The translations under genes were made by a program, and so were the position numbers. From NCBI GenBank assembly GCA_029948255.1, contig JALIZF010001517.1:309001-373000 (forward strand): 64,000 bases of DNA, written 5' to 3'. The stretch comes from Telmatactis stephensoni. Its lineage: Eukaryota; Cnidaria; Anthozoa; Actiniaria; Isophelliidae. The notes below the pieces were generated by a model, which worked only from the letters and a program-made list of their open reading frames with translations, was not told the DNA's origin and did no database searches. Below are positions 34,440 to 45,643 of this stretch, piece after piece (within the stretch, counting starts at the first letter, position 1; every line of letters starts with the position of its first letter).

Positions 34440-34505
34440 AGGGTCGTCACGCAACGCTTTAGCCTCAGTAGTTTAATAGGGAAGAAAGCGTTGCGTGACG
34501 ACACT
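34440..34505. repeat. Short inverted repeat (hairpin)
   Basis: GTCGTCACGCAACGCTTT and AAAGCGTTGCGTGACGAC are exact reverse complements about 30 bp apart. Probably a degraded short foldback element. Confidence 0.6.
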
Positions 34506-35350
34506 AGGAGCAGAGCCCTTCTCTACCGGCCACCATTACCTTCTTTGCCGATAAAACGTCTACTTCTAAGTGTCTCATGCGTGTTTAATGACGAAATTAC
34601 TAAAAGATGCTATTGCTATTTCATTTTACTAATAAGTTTACAATAACAGTGACCATTGGCGACGCTTTTATCCATTTTGCTTTGATCCAGTTTTATTACG
34701 AAAGAAATTTCATACCGACGCTTTATCATATAGAACATTTCATTAGTTTCTACTACATTACCTGGAATAGCGACCGGTGCATTGTACTTTTAGGCTACAG
34801 GCGGCTAATGCTTTACAAAATATGAAAATAGTCACATGGTGGCCAGTAAGCTTAATTAACTCGTCTTGGTTTACAGTGCAGCATATAAAGCATACAAAAG
34901 AGTCAAAAACACAACAATTTGAATAAAAAATATATTTTTGAGGACTCAGTTATACAGCACACTCCAAAAGAAGTTAACAAATCGAAACGAATCGAGTACA
35001 AACTTACCTTTGGCCCCGTTCAACGCCATACAGCATCACAAGAAGTCCGCGTCTTAACTGAGCGCACACTGCGCAGCCTCAATGATTGTGTCATCACCTG
35101 TCTCACCACACTATCGGGGAGCCAATCAGAGCTCCGATCTCGAAATCATTAACTATTTTCCTGCCAATTTATATGGGTCATGTTACGTTGTCAACTAATT
35201 AACTGTCATAAAAACTACATTTTATCTACCAGTCAATGATTTATATGGCCTTCTATATTCTATGCAAGGAACCTCCCAATTATTTTACAGAAGGCCCGAC
35301 TGAGATATTTGCACTTGTTTGATTGTTTGCTGGTATACATCCCTCTCTAC
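34506..35350. other. Non-coding DNA, no gene supported
   Basis: Only short chance frames. 35185-35269 is homologous to the flanks of the palindromic element at 36374-37040 and serves as its empty-site comparison. Confidence 0.5.
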
Positions 35351-35690
35351 TTATTATTCACGGGCGGATCCAGGTTTTTCAAAGGTGGGGGTCACGTGAC
35401 GTTTACAAACAGGGAACCCAAACGAAAAGGTCTTAAGCCATTGAAACTCGCTGAAAATATGACATTAATTGCTTAGACTAGTGATTTTTAGGAACTTATT
35501 AGAAACAAAAATATTATATTTACAACTGAATGGGTAGAGGGTTGGCATTGCTTAGTGATATTTCATTGAATGTTAAAAGTGAGTCTTTTCACAGAAAAAA
35601 ATTGCTGTTGCAATTCATGACATATTCATTGATGAACACAGGGGGTCCTGACCCCCGCGACCCTCCCCTGGATCCGCCCTTGTTATTATT
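35351..35690. mobile_element. Non-autonomous hAT-like element with 8-bp target duplication
   Basis: The element at 35359-35682 has 16-bp terminal inverted repeats, CACGGGCGGATCCAGG and CCTGGATCCGCCCTTG (one mismatch), flanked on both sides by TTATTATT (35351-35358 and 35683-35690). CA...TG ends and an 8-bp duplication are typical of hAT elements. It has no transposase. Confidence 0.8.
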
Positions 35691-36373
35691 ATAATAGCCC
35701 CCCAAAAAATTGGCTTCCCGACCATCTCAACAATATTAAAATGACATTTTTTCACGGGGACCGCGGAGTCCCTTAAAAAGTGGTGGGGCTTTATACGAGA
35801 CAAGTATGGGAAAAAGTGGTGGGCAAAGATTTGAAAATATAAGAGTATAGGAAAAGGGGCTATAGTCCACTAGCCCCTCCCTCACCGCGGGCCCTGTTTT
35901 TGGAGTGTAACCAGAGTAGGTTTTCGTTGATAGATCAACGGAAATGACTCACATCAGTTGAGCATCAGTTTTCAAGGTCAATGAATCCGTTGTTCTAGAT
36001 CTTCTTGATACGTGTTCCTTTTAGCTTTTAATATTTCTGTTGAGTACTTTAATAACTGGTTTCTTAACCGTTCTGCTTATTTTGTGATATTAACTTGATA
36101 CAATGTGGTGCGCGGAAGACTGCGACATTCCAGACCCGACGAAATCGTTTGCAACTCTATGTTGTTCAGTGTGGTAAGTTATATCAGTTATATCTATAAA
36201 AGCTAAAGCCATGTTTAAAACCTCTTTCTATCGCTTCATAGAGTTTTAAAAGCTATAAATTAATAATGAAGAACTAAACAATGGAGAACAAACGTTCGGT
36301 ACGGTGTTGTATGTGCAAGGTACTTATCGTGTTATGTTGTCAACTGATTAACTGTCTTAGCAAAAATTAAACA
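35691..36373. other. Non-coding DNA
   Basis: No supported gene. A G-rich segment at 35750-35890 has imperfect repeats but no clear boundary. Confidence 0.45.
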
Positions 36374-37040
36374 CTGTGTCTATTTGACCGGCAGTTTTCA
36401 AATTTTCCAATATTTCCCCGAAAAAAAACATCCGTACACCATCTAAAGTACACTATCTTTATTTAGAAATGGTAAGCGGTCATAGTTATAGCGCTGTAAT
36501 GTCGAACTAGCTCTTTTTCTCTAGCCCCGGCACAGAGTACAACGAGCGACACTTCGAAAAATTCAATCCTGGTCGTTCTACTCTGTGCCGAGACAAGACA
36601 TGTAGGGCTAGTTCGATTTTGAAGCACTTTCCTTAGTAATTGAGCATTCCTGAATATAGATAGAATGTACTGAATATCCTTCGACTCTTATTTTTGGAGA
36701 GATTCTTGCAACAAAACTTCAAAACTGCCGGTCAATTCTATCTATATTTAGGAATGGTAAGCCATTACAACTTCCGTTGTAATGTGTAATTAACTCTATT
36801 TGCCTAGCTCCGGCACAGAGTAGAACGACCAGGATTGAATTTTTCGAAGTGTCTTTTGGTCACTCATTGTACTCTGTGTCGGGGCTAGAGAAAAAGAGCT
36901 AGTTGGATACTACAGCGCTAACTATGATCGCTTACCATTTCTAAATAAAGTTTTTTTCGGGGAAATATTGGAAAATTTGAAAACTGCCGGTCAAATAGGA
37001 ATTCGAGGTCATTGATCGGATGCCAGTCAAATAGACACAG
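36374..37040. mobile_element. Palindromic foldback element, about 667 bp, Mutator-like
   Basis: Arms starting CTATTTGACCGGCAGTTTT (36380) and ending AAAACTGCCGGTCAAATAG (36998) mirror each other around 36689 over about 300 bp each. Outer ends CTGTGTCTATTTGAC and GTCAAATAGACACAG pair as well. AAAATTAAA occurs on both sides, a possible 9-bp target duplication as in Mutator-like elements. The related unoccupied sequence at 35185-35269 runs straight through the site. No transposase. Confidence 0.6.
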
Positions 37041-37276
37041 CGAAAATTAAAATCACATTTTCTACCAGTCAATGATATACATTGCCTTATGTATTATATG
37101 CAAGGAAAATAAAATAGATATTAAACTAATACACATTATTAAACCCTAATTCCATTTTTTTTCTTATTTGGCTATTATATATTCGAGTTAAAGCCACTCT
37201 AAATAAATAAATATTAATTAATAAATTAGGCCATTCGCATCATGGCATCATATACTACAACTACCAGAATGCTTTG

Positions 37277-37441
37277 TGTTGATAAAATACTTAATTAATC
37301 ATAATTCATGCATGCCCATGATGCATAGCGAAAAACCATGTGCTTTGTATATAATCCAAGATGGCGGAGTAAAATCCACAGTTTGTTTTAGTCTCTGTTT
37401 CTCTTGAATATTAACCTAAAATCCTACCACTTTAATCAACA
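37277..37441 (+). repeat. 5' LTR of gypsy element 2, 165 bp
   Basis: TGTTGATAAAATAC to TTTAATCAACA, preceded by the 5-bp target duplication CTTTG (37272-37276). The primer-binding site TGGTGGCACTGGCGGG starts at 37442. It differs from the 3' LTR by one visible base (GGCGGAG against GGAGGAG). Confidence 0.9.
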
Positions 37442-37470
37442 TGGTGGCACTGGCGGGATACTAACTTCAA

Positions 37471-40400
37471 ATGGCGACTGGTCAATTCAGACTACCTCCC
37501 AACTTGGACGTAAACACTGGAAATATCTCCGAAAATTTCAAGCGATGGAGACGACAAGTCGAAGTCTATCTATCAGCTTCGGGTGCGACTGAGAAAGACG
37601 AAAAAGTTCAAACTGCGATTATTCTAAATTGTGCAGGCCCTCATGTTCTCGAGGTGTATGATAATTTTACGTGGGAAGATAACGAAGATGCGAATAAGCC
37701 CGACAAAGTGTTCAAAGCCTTGGAGAAGTACTGCAATCCGAGAGATAATGAAGTAATCGAGTCCCACAGATTCTGGAATACTCCCTACCAAGAACCGTTT
37801 GACAAATTCTTCACAGAGCTTCAAACGAGAGCAGCTTCTTGTAACTTTCAAGAAAAGGACAGGATGATGAGAGACAAAATAGTGTTTACAGTGACAGGCA
37901 AACTACAAGAACTACTCCTCAGAGAAGATAAACTCACGCTTGAGAAGGCATTGAAAATTTGCAGAGCTTTCGAGCAGTCTAACAAACAAGTCAAAGAATT
38001 TAGAAGCAACACTACTACAAATACTCCAAACTCTTCCCCTCAAGTAAACAAGTTGTCAAAGAAACCTGCACTGCCTCAAAGAGTGCATGACAAGAGGAAA
38101 CCTGATGAGAATAAAACCCCTAAACAAGGTAATGACAGTTTACAATTTAATTGTAAATATTGTGGCTACAAACATGAGCGTAAACGAGAGAAATGTCCTG
38201 CCTGGGGCAAAACCTGTGACAATTGCAAAGGTCTCAACCACTTTAAATCTAAATGCAATAAGAAAGTGCATGCAGTTTTCACAATCATAGCCCTAATGAC
38301 GACTTTGATGATAAATGTCTCAAGGCCATTAACCATCAAGGAAATAGTGTTACTGCCACACTCATTGTGAATGACCATGATGTGAAATTCCAATTAGATA
38401 GCGCTGCCGACGTAAATACCATCTGTCAGAAACACGTTAGAAAGCAACAAGTATCACCTACTACCGTACGACTCAATATGTGGAATAAGACTAACCTGAA
38501 ACCTTTAGGTGAAACCTACTTGTGTGTCCTCAAACCCTATTAATAACATTCAATATCAAGTTAAATTTGTTGTGGTGCCCAATGGCTTCACTAATCTCCT
38601 TGGTCTTGAAACTAGTCAGGAACTTGGTTTTATTACCATAAATAGTGATTCATTCATCTCTAAAGCCGCAGCTACTCAACTGGGTGATCTGGGAGAAGCA
38701 ACTCTTACAGTTGATGAGACTGTTCCACCAAAAGTGCTTCCGTGCAGGAAAGTTCCCCTAGCCATCCAAGATAATGTCAAGCAGGAATTTGATCGACTTG
38801 TGGAGAAAGGTGTGCTAGCCCCAGTAACTGAACCGACGGAATGGGTTAGTCAAATGGCTGTTGTGCACAAACGCGATGGTAGATTGCGCATCTGTATTGA
38901 CCCTCAACCACTGAACGCCGCACTTAAACGTGAACATTACAGACTACCTGTACTTGATGATGTGCTCCCCAAACTCAAAGACGCCAAAGTATTCAGCAAA
39001 CTAGACGTCGAAGAAGCATATTGGCATGTTCGACGAGATGAATCCTCCAGTAAGCTAACTACAATGATAGCTCCATTTGGACGGTACATGTCGGAAAGGA
39101 CTCCCATTTGGTCTTAAAGTATCCAGTGGAAATATTCCAGCGAAAGATGATGAAGCACTTGGAGGACTTAAGGTGTGTATTCAACATTGTCGACGACATC
39201 ATTGTAGTCGGATGTGGCTTCACAGAAACCGAAGCTCAAATGGACAATCAGCTAAACTTATCAGCAACTTTAAAACGCTGTGCTGAAAGGAACATTATCC
39301 TGAATGAGGATAAGCAAGAAACTGGACCTGAAAGAATCATTTTTCATGGACATAGAATCACAAGTGAAGGTGTTAAAGTTGATGATGCGAAAGTTGAGGC
39401 AATACATGACATGCCCACTCCTACTGATGTAGAGGGTGTCAAACGTCTTTGTGGCATGGCCCAGTATGTGTCAAGATTCATTCCTGACCTCGCTGGAACA
39501 CTGGAGCCATTACGAGCATTGACTAGAAGAGACACCCCATTTGTATGGTCCAAAGAATGTGAGGATGCTTTCAACGCCCTTAAGAAGAATCTCTCGGAAT
39601 CAGCATGTTTAGCTTATTTTGATCCATCTCAAGAAGTTGTACTTCAAGTTGACAGCAGCAAGCATGGAATTGGTGCAGTACTGCTACAAAATGGACGTCC
39701 CATAGAGTATGCATCACGTGCGCTGACACCATCTGAAAGAAATTGGGCGCAGATAGAGAAGGAAGCATTGGCTGTTCTGTATGGCCTCGAACGATTTGAT
39801 CAATGCACTTATGGCCGATCAGTAACTGTAGAAAATGACCATAAACCCTTAGCTGCAATACTGCGCAAACCTCTAAGCATGGCTCCAAAACGTCTTCAAG
39901 ACATAATGATGTGCTACAACAGGTATGATGTCAACTTTGTATTTGTGAAAGGCACTGAACTACATCTAGCTGATGCACTAAGCAGAGCTCATCTAGACTC
40001 TAGTGAAGGTAACCGAGACAACCGTGCTCGAATCATGAATGTGAATGTATTTGGTGATATCCCTGATGCTCGCCTTGAAGAGATTCGTCAAGCAACAACT
40101 AAAGACAGTAACCTACAAACTGTAATCAAATTAGTGTTAGAAGGTTGGCCCGAAGAGAAGCGCGATGTCCCTTCGTGTGCCTCTCCTTACTTTGACATTC
40201 GTGACACTTTATCTGTAGCTGACGGAATATTGTTGAAGGGAGAAGCAGTTGTAATTCCCTACGATCTACGAGCATCATTGAAGAAAAGACTCCACAGTTC
40301 TCACCTAGGTTGTGAAAGTATGCTCCGCCGAGCAAGAGGTACTGTATTTTGGCCCAACATGGCTAGCGACAATAAGAACAAATAGCTGATGCATGTGAAA

Positions 40401-41509
40401 TCTGCCAACAGACGAAACCAAAGAACGTACAAGAAACCTCTAAAACAACACACTGATGGTGATGAACCATGGCAAAAGGTGGACTTGATTTCTCTTCAAA
40501 TAGCAGATAAGTAGTATCTTCGTAGTAGTTGACTATTATTCTAACTTCATCGAAGTTGATCAGCTCACAACACTGACAAGTACTCGCACAATAACTCTAC
40601 TCAAGAAGCACTTCTCTCGATATGGCTATACCAGAATGATGTATCTGATGGTGGTCCACAATTCACAGCAAGAGTTTGACTCTATTTACCAAGAACTGGG
40701 GCATTACACATGTGACCTCGTCACCAATGCACCAGCAAGCCAATGGAAAGGCTGAGTCAGCTGTAAAAATTATGAAAAATCTCTTAATCAAAACCCATAA
40801 AGAAGGTGGTGACCCTTTCGAAGCAATGTTAGAGCAGCAAAATACCCCTCGCCAAGACACTGGTTACAGTCCTGCTGAAATGATGTTTAATCGCAAACTA
40901 CGCACTTTTCTACCAATAGTAAACAATCAATCTAAGGACACTGTTATTCAAGAAAGGCGTGAACGTCGTAAGCATAGCGTCAAGAAAAGTCATGATCGTA
41001 AATCACGAGAATTGTCGGAACTGGACATTGGACAGACTGTATTCTTCCAACATGTCGAAGGACAGAACTGGAAATTAGGTGAAGTTACTCAAATCCTTGG
41101 TCCCAACACTTACCAGGTGAAAAGCCCTGATGTAGGTACCTATCGAAGGAACCGTGTACACATGCGACCTACTAAAGTACAGTACAGAGCTCGTGATATG
41201 TCTCCAATCCGAGTATCTCATTCTTCTAATGAAGCAGCACCAAAACTACAGAATGGAACACCAATGCTCAACTTGCCCTCTGATGCAAAGGTGGAAGATA
41301 ACTCAACAAGCAACTCTCAGATTGAAAGTCTACCCACTGATACTTCCAAGCAAGCATCAAAGATTGACAGACCAAGACGTGTGGTAAAACCACCTGCTCG
41401 TTTTAATAGGGACCTTAAGCAACCACGACGACGACGGCAGGGAAAACGGGACGTCAAAACGTATTCAAGCGCAATATTTACTGCAATTTTTTTCGCTTAT
41501 TTAATTTGA
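37471..41509 (+). pseudogene. Gypsy element 2 gag-pol, broken
   Basis: A Ty3/gypsy polyprotein in pieces. Gag is at 37471-38370, with two zinc-knuckle-like blocks (CKYCGYKHERKREKC and CDNCKGLNHFKSKC). The frame shifts near 38280, before the protease core (LDSAADVNT). Reverse transcriptase starts in 38509-39117, shifts near 39080-39110, and resumes with VDDIIVVG. RNase H has LQVDSSKHGIGAVLL, followed by the start of integrase to a stop at 40383. The integrase catalytic core at 40384-40680 has several stops and shifts. The C-terminal frame (40676-41509) retains HQQANGKAESAVKIM. Its last codons come from an inserted MITE at 41409. The element is non-autonomous now, although its two LTRs differ very little. 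Confidence 0.9.
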
Positions 41510-41773
41510 ATTGCCATTCAGACCAGAGTTTTGAAATGAAAGAAAATGAAAGAGAGAGTTTCTGGGCGAACGGAAAATAAACTGCTTTGCGTCCTCAAGT
41601 TCCCGTTCTCTACAGAGCGTGAAATCTAGACTTTTCACGTTGTAGTTTTGCAGAATACGGTTGATTTCCTTACAGCCCTTCTCATTTGCACGTGCGTTTA
41701 TTGTATTCTGTAATTAAGGCCATTGTCTTATGCCGTCGTCGTCCTCGTTGCCATCGTGGTTGCTTAAGGTCCC
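41409..41773. mobile_element. TA-flanked MITE inserted at the 3' end of gypsy element 2
   Basis: Ends GGGACCTTAAGCAACCACGA and TCGTGGTTGCTTAAGGTCCC are inverted repeats, each flanked by TA, as expected for a Tc1/mariner-type non-autonomous element. It interrupts the C-terminal gag-pol frame just after KPPARFN. Confidence 0.75.
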
Positions 41774-41922
41774 TAATGACTATGTTACCAGATTTGGACT
41801 CAGATTAATTGAAAAATGATTGTTCAAGTTAATTGACATTTTTTTTTCAAAGTTGTTAAGAATGTTTATGTGGACTTTGCAGAACTTTAGTGAAAAGTGA
41901 CCCTTACATTTAGCTTTTCCTT

Positions 41923-41934
41923 AAGAAGAAGGGA
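41923..41934 (+). other. Polypurine tract of gypsy element 2
   Basis: AAGAAGAAGGGA lies directly before the 3' LTR, in the expected plus-strand primer position. Confidence 0.75.
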
Positions 41935-42099
41935 TGTTGATAAAATACTTAATTAATCATAATTCATGCATGCCCATGATGCATAGCGAAAAACCATGTG
42001 CTTTGTATATAATCCAAGATGGAGGAGTAAAATCCACAGTTTGTTTTAGTCTCTGTTTCTCTTGAATATTAACCTAAAATCCTACCACTTTAATCAACA
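41935..42099 (+). repeat. 3' LTR of gypsy element 2, 165 bp
   Basis: Same length and ends as the 5' LTR, followed by the matching CTTTG target duplication (42100-42104). Confidence 0.9.
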
Positions 42100-42245
42100 C
42101 TTTGCCTACTTTCTTTTGTAAAATAATTAGTGCCAATTGTTTTGCTATTCTCAAAATGGAATAAAAATCTGAATAAGAAAGAAAATTCGTAGAGCATTCT
42201 GGTAGTTGTAGTTGCCTTGCTACAACTGTACACTGGCACTTATGT

Positions 42246-43110
42246 AAAAAGTACGATCTACCACATAGCGCTAAGTGGTACGAACATCAAGCTGAGAAAG
42301 TAGTAGAGAATGAAAAGGCAAAGATACTGTGGGACTATACCATCAGACTAGACCGCTTTATCACGCACAGAAGACCAGACATCGTACTCATGGACAAGCA
42401 AGAGAACATGACATATCAAGAGACCATAATACTAAGAGAGCGAAACTCAGTATTGATGTCTGTGCCATGTTCGTGGCGGCTAAGGCTATTTTTAGTAACT
42501 TCGCCAGTCGCGCGCGCAAGGCCCTCGACCAATAGAATTTGCTTTTTGGCGTGTGCGCGGACGGGACCGTTTGAATTCTATTGTTTAAGTGCCTTGCGCG
42601 CGCGATGGCGAAGTTACTAAAAATAGCCTTAGCCGCCACGAACATGGCACAGACATCAACACTGGGCTTCGCTCTCTTAGTATTATGGTCTCTTGGACAT
42701 ATCTAATTGACATTGCAGTACCTGTGGATGCAAACGTGGAAAAGAAGGAACAAGAGAAGATCACCAAGTACAGCGATCTAGCAAGAGAACAAAGGAAGAT
42801 CTGGAAGACCAAGACAAAAACGGTACCTATTGTAATAGGCGCGCTAGGTGCTGTTACAAAAAATGTAAAAGGACATATAAGAGATCTAGGAATTCCGCTA
42901 TCAACAGGAATATTGCAAAAGTCAGCTCTGTTAGGAACATCTCACATATTAAGGAAAGTCTTAGAGTAGGTTAAGAACTTTCAACAATGACAGATTACTT
43001 AAATTTAAGTTTGGAAAGATGTAAGAAGTCTTAGGTTTCAGGGTGAAACTCGACTAGATGACAAATACCAGGAATAGCTTTTGTAACAAATATATTATAT
43101 CCTGTGAACA
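42246..43110 (+). pseudogene. Lineage A7: decayed R4/Dong-like endonuclease end, split by a MITE
   Basis: Two blocks of one frame remain: DLPHSAKWYEHQAEKV through HRRPDIVLMDKQENM (to 42410), and TYLIDIAVPVDANVEKKEQEKITKY through LLGTSHILRKVLE (42697-42968). Together they carry the R-PD...D endonuclease signature. The two parts are separated by an inserted foldback element. About 140 bp of 3' untranslated region ends at ATAATAAT. It is related to lineage C rather than A1. Confidence 0.8.
42411..42702. mobile_element. 280-bp foldback MITE with ACATAT target duplication
   Basis: 42417-42696 begins CAAGAGACCATAATACTAAG and ends CTTAGTATTATGGTCTCTTGG. The arms, about 120 bp each, mirror one another, including CGCGCGCAAGGC and GCCTTGCGCGCGCG. 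ACATAT is repeated at 42411-42416 and 42697-42702. The host frame is continuous across the site once the insertion and one ACATAT copy are discounted, so the insertion boundaries are well defined. Confidence 0.85.

Positions 43111-43189
<79 letters not shown>
43111..43189. repeat. (TAA)n array, about 79 bp
   Basis: Follows the 3' end of A7, then runs into a T-run at 43190. Confidence 0.9.
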
Positions 43190-43550
43190 TTTTTTTTTTT
43201 TTTTAAATAAATATAATAACTTTTATTTAAATCTATAAAACCAATCTAGTAACATTCTAATGTAAGTAAATCTAAATTATCTTAATTATCCTATTTTGTT
43301 AAAAAAAACTGTAAAACATGATATATTGCAAAATAGATATTCTCTGCTATATAATTTTCGGATATTATGTAGTAAATATTGATAATAGTAATTCATATTA
43401 AGATAACCAAAATAAAACAAAAAACGATAAAAATATGCTAAAAATATTATGCTAAAAATATATATACTTATAAATACTATATTATGACAATAATAATATA
43501 ATATAATATATAATAACAATATAAAAATATAACAATATAAAACAATAATA

Positions 43551-43610
<60 letters not shown>

Positions 43611-43793
43611 TATTTACAGAGGAAGTCCCTATCACCTTAAAGTGCTTTTCAAGAGAGTCCTCATACAATATATACATTTCAGTAAAAACTAAAAAAACTA
43701 AATAAAAACTAATAAAAAATACTGATTTCAAGCTATGATATAAATAATACTAAACAAAAAAGAAAAATCAAATCAAATCAGACTGTTCTTATA
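43190..43793. other. Very AT-rich DNA with another TAA array and a possible retrotransposon stub
   Basis: Mostly A/T. (TAA)n at about 43557-43610 is followed by ATATTTACAGAGGAAGTCCCT and downstream sequence that looks like a minus-strand retrotransposon 3' end. The family is uncertain and no coding part is present. Confidence 0.4.
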
Positions 43794-44058
43794 CAGTCAA
43801 TCCCGAAAAGGTTGTTCAGTTGAAAAGATGTTTAGAGAACAACAAAGTCATTTGCATATTACATGTTTTTTATAAGTTTTTACAAGAATCTTCAATATCA
43901 AGTTGCAAAATCCCAATGCACTGCTGTAGATAGCATTAATAAGCGATTTTATCTGAAGTTTTAAATTGAAACTTGCCGAGAATTTAAAAAAGAGTTTTAT
44001 GCAAATGACTTTGTTGTTGTCTGTCTTTTCAACTAAACAATCTTTTCGGGATCGACTG
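43794..44058. mobile_element. Mariner-like MITE, 265 bp
   Basis: Ends CAGTCAATCCCGAAAAGG and CTTTTCGGGATCGACTG are inverted repeats with TA on both sides. The arms extend about 60 bp (TTGTTCAGTTGAAAAGA and TCTTTTCAACTAAACAA). No transposase. Typical of a Tc1/mariner non-autonomous element. Confidence 0.8.
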
Positions 44059-44416
44059 TATAACCACATAATAGAGTGATTTCACATAACAAGCTATCAA
44101 ATGCTAATGAGTTTTATCATATGCTAATAAGCACCACGCGCGCGTATATGCATCGCTGAACACAGAATAAGCTACTTTGTAAAGAAGTTTGGTTGAATTT
44201 ATTACAGAAGTTTACAGCAAACATGAAAACTTCTTATAACTAACGGAAAATATTTTGCTAGCTCAGAGAAAATACAAAAGTTTTTTATGAGCGATTGTAC
44301 ATTTTGCAAATTGATAATTTGAAGACATACACCTAATTGCAAAAACGAATATTGAGAATTGTTCAAATAGCATCATTTTGTTGCAGTAAAATATACTTAT
44401 AAGTATATCAGTACGT

Positions 44417-45463
44417 TTAAATGTTTTGAAAAAGTCGCACACGTCTTTCTGACAGGAAAGCTACTAGCTCCACGCAAACCGGTAATAACCATCTAGGATG
44501 TCTCCAAATGTTTCCAATAGCTTCATATGTTTTCATCTCTTTAAACACATGTTCAACCTTTATGCGTCTGCTTGACAAACGATGGTTAAAGTGTCGTGCT
44601 CGCCTTCTCCCTCTGTTATTCAAAAGATGCATCTGTCCTGCTCGCACTGGTGTTAGAAGAGCAATATCATCTGGGTATCCTCTGTCTCCAAGAAGTTTAG
44701 CTCCTTGAGGTAGACTTAATTGTCTTCCATGTCCAACGGGGGTCATGAGGCGGTATGACATAGCATCATGAGTGCTTCCTAAAAACCCAGCTTGGACGAA
44801 ACGCAAATGCATTTCGTTATCAATAATAAGCTGTGTATTTAAACAATGATAGTGCCTGTGACCACTGTAGAATGGTCGTTGAGGTTCTATTAGAGGCCGA
44901 TAAATCTCATGGGGTGTTGAATCAATGCAGCCCACAGCATTTGGAAACTCTGGCCAATTTCCCATTAGATTCGCCCATTCTTGGTTATTGAGCCACCGGA
45001 TTTGGTTTTGGAAGTATCTCCACATTTCTGGAAGGATTTTGTATACGATTCTGATCGTTGAGGCTGGATCAATGTCAAAGAGCAATGCCAGGGTGTCAAT
45101 GTGAGGGTATTTCCTCAACCAAATCAGCGTCAGCAATATCTGATTTGTTAAGTTTAACTTTTGTCGCCTTTGTCGCTGTCTAGGTTGACCATGAACATTC
45201 AAACGAGCCAGTGCTGGGGTCAAGTCATTTACCAAATTAAGAAAAGATTCAGATGTTTCTCCAGTATTTCTCCAGAATAGCCATTGATGTCCAACGATTA
45301 GAGAATAGACATCCCGTCCATTATAACGATGCCCGTGGAAATTAGGGAGCAAACGCTGATATAAATGAAACACCTGATGAAGTAATGGAGGCTGAAAAGC
45401 CACAATTAACAAAAGAATAGCTAAAATAGTTAACAAGACAGTTTGTATCTGAATCAGATCCAT
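44417..45463 (-). CDS. DDE transposase of the IS5/Harbinger group, intact
   Basis: 348 codons without a break. A hydrophobic N-terminal stretch (about residues 5-25) precedes a basic, helix-rich segment (RQRQRRQKLNLTNQILLTLIWL). The DDE nuclease fold follows: first D in GCIDSTPHEIYRP near 181, YSGHRHYHCLNTQLIID, second D in KLLGDRGYPDD near 264, and E in SRRIKVEHVFKEMKTY near 310. This matches the DDE_Tnp_4 family used by Harbinger and related cut-and-paste elements. It is divergent from the partner gene at 45644, 180 bp away. A possible left element end (TAGAGTGATTTCACA) lies at 44072, but the right end was not found. A domesticated gene is an alternative. Confidence 0.8.
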   Translation of the reverse strand: MDLIQIQTVLLTILAILLLIVAFQPPLLHQVFHLYQRLLPNFHGHRYNGRDVYSLIVGHQWLFWRNTGETSESFLNLVNDLTPALARLNVHGQPRQRQRRQKLNLTNQILLTLIWLRKYPHIDTLALLFDIDPASTIRIVYKILPEMWRYFQNQIRWLNNQEWANLMGNWPEFPNAVGCIDSTPHEIYRPLIEPQRPFYSGHRHYHCLNTQLIIDNEMHLRFVQAGFLGSTHDAMSYRLMTPVGHGRQLSLPQGAKLLGDRGYPDDIALLTPVRAGQMHLLNNRGRRRARHFNHRLSSRRIKVEHVFKEMKTYEAIGNIWRHPRWLLPVCVELVAFLSERRVRLFQNI

Positions 45464-45643
45464 ACTGTTATTAACTCAAATGCTAAAATGAACAGTGTTA
45501 ATCAATGCTCGTGCTACAGATTATAATGCGTGTTACATTTTCTCGTGCACAAGTTTTGCACATGCACGCATGCTTTTACCAAAATCAAGTCAAAACGCAC
45601 AGTGTAGGCAAGTGTAGAGTTGTTCCGTGATCTAACAAAGACC
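45464..45643. promoter_or_regulatory. Shared divergent promoter region, 180 bp
   Basis: The only space between the transposase and partner start codons, so both promoters should lie here. Contains GTGCACAAGTTTTGCACATGCAC-type dyads near 45545-45567. No defined factor site was recognised. Confidence 0.4.
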
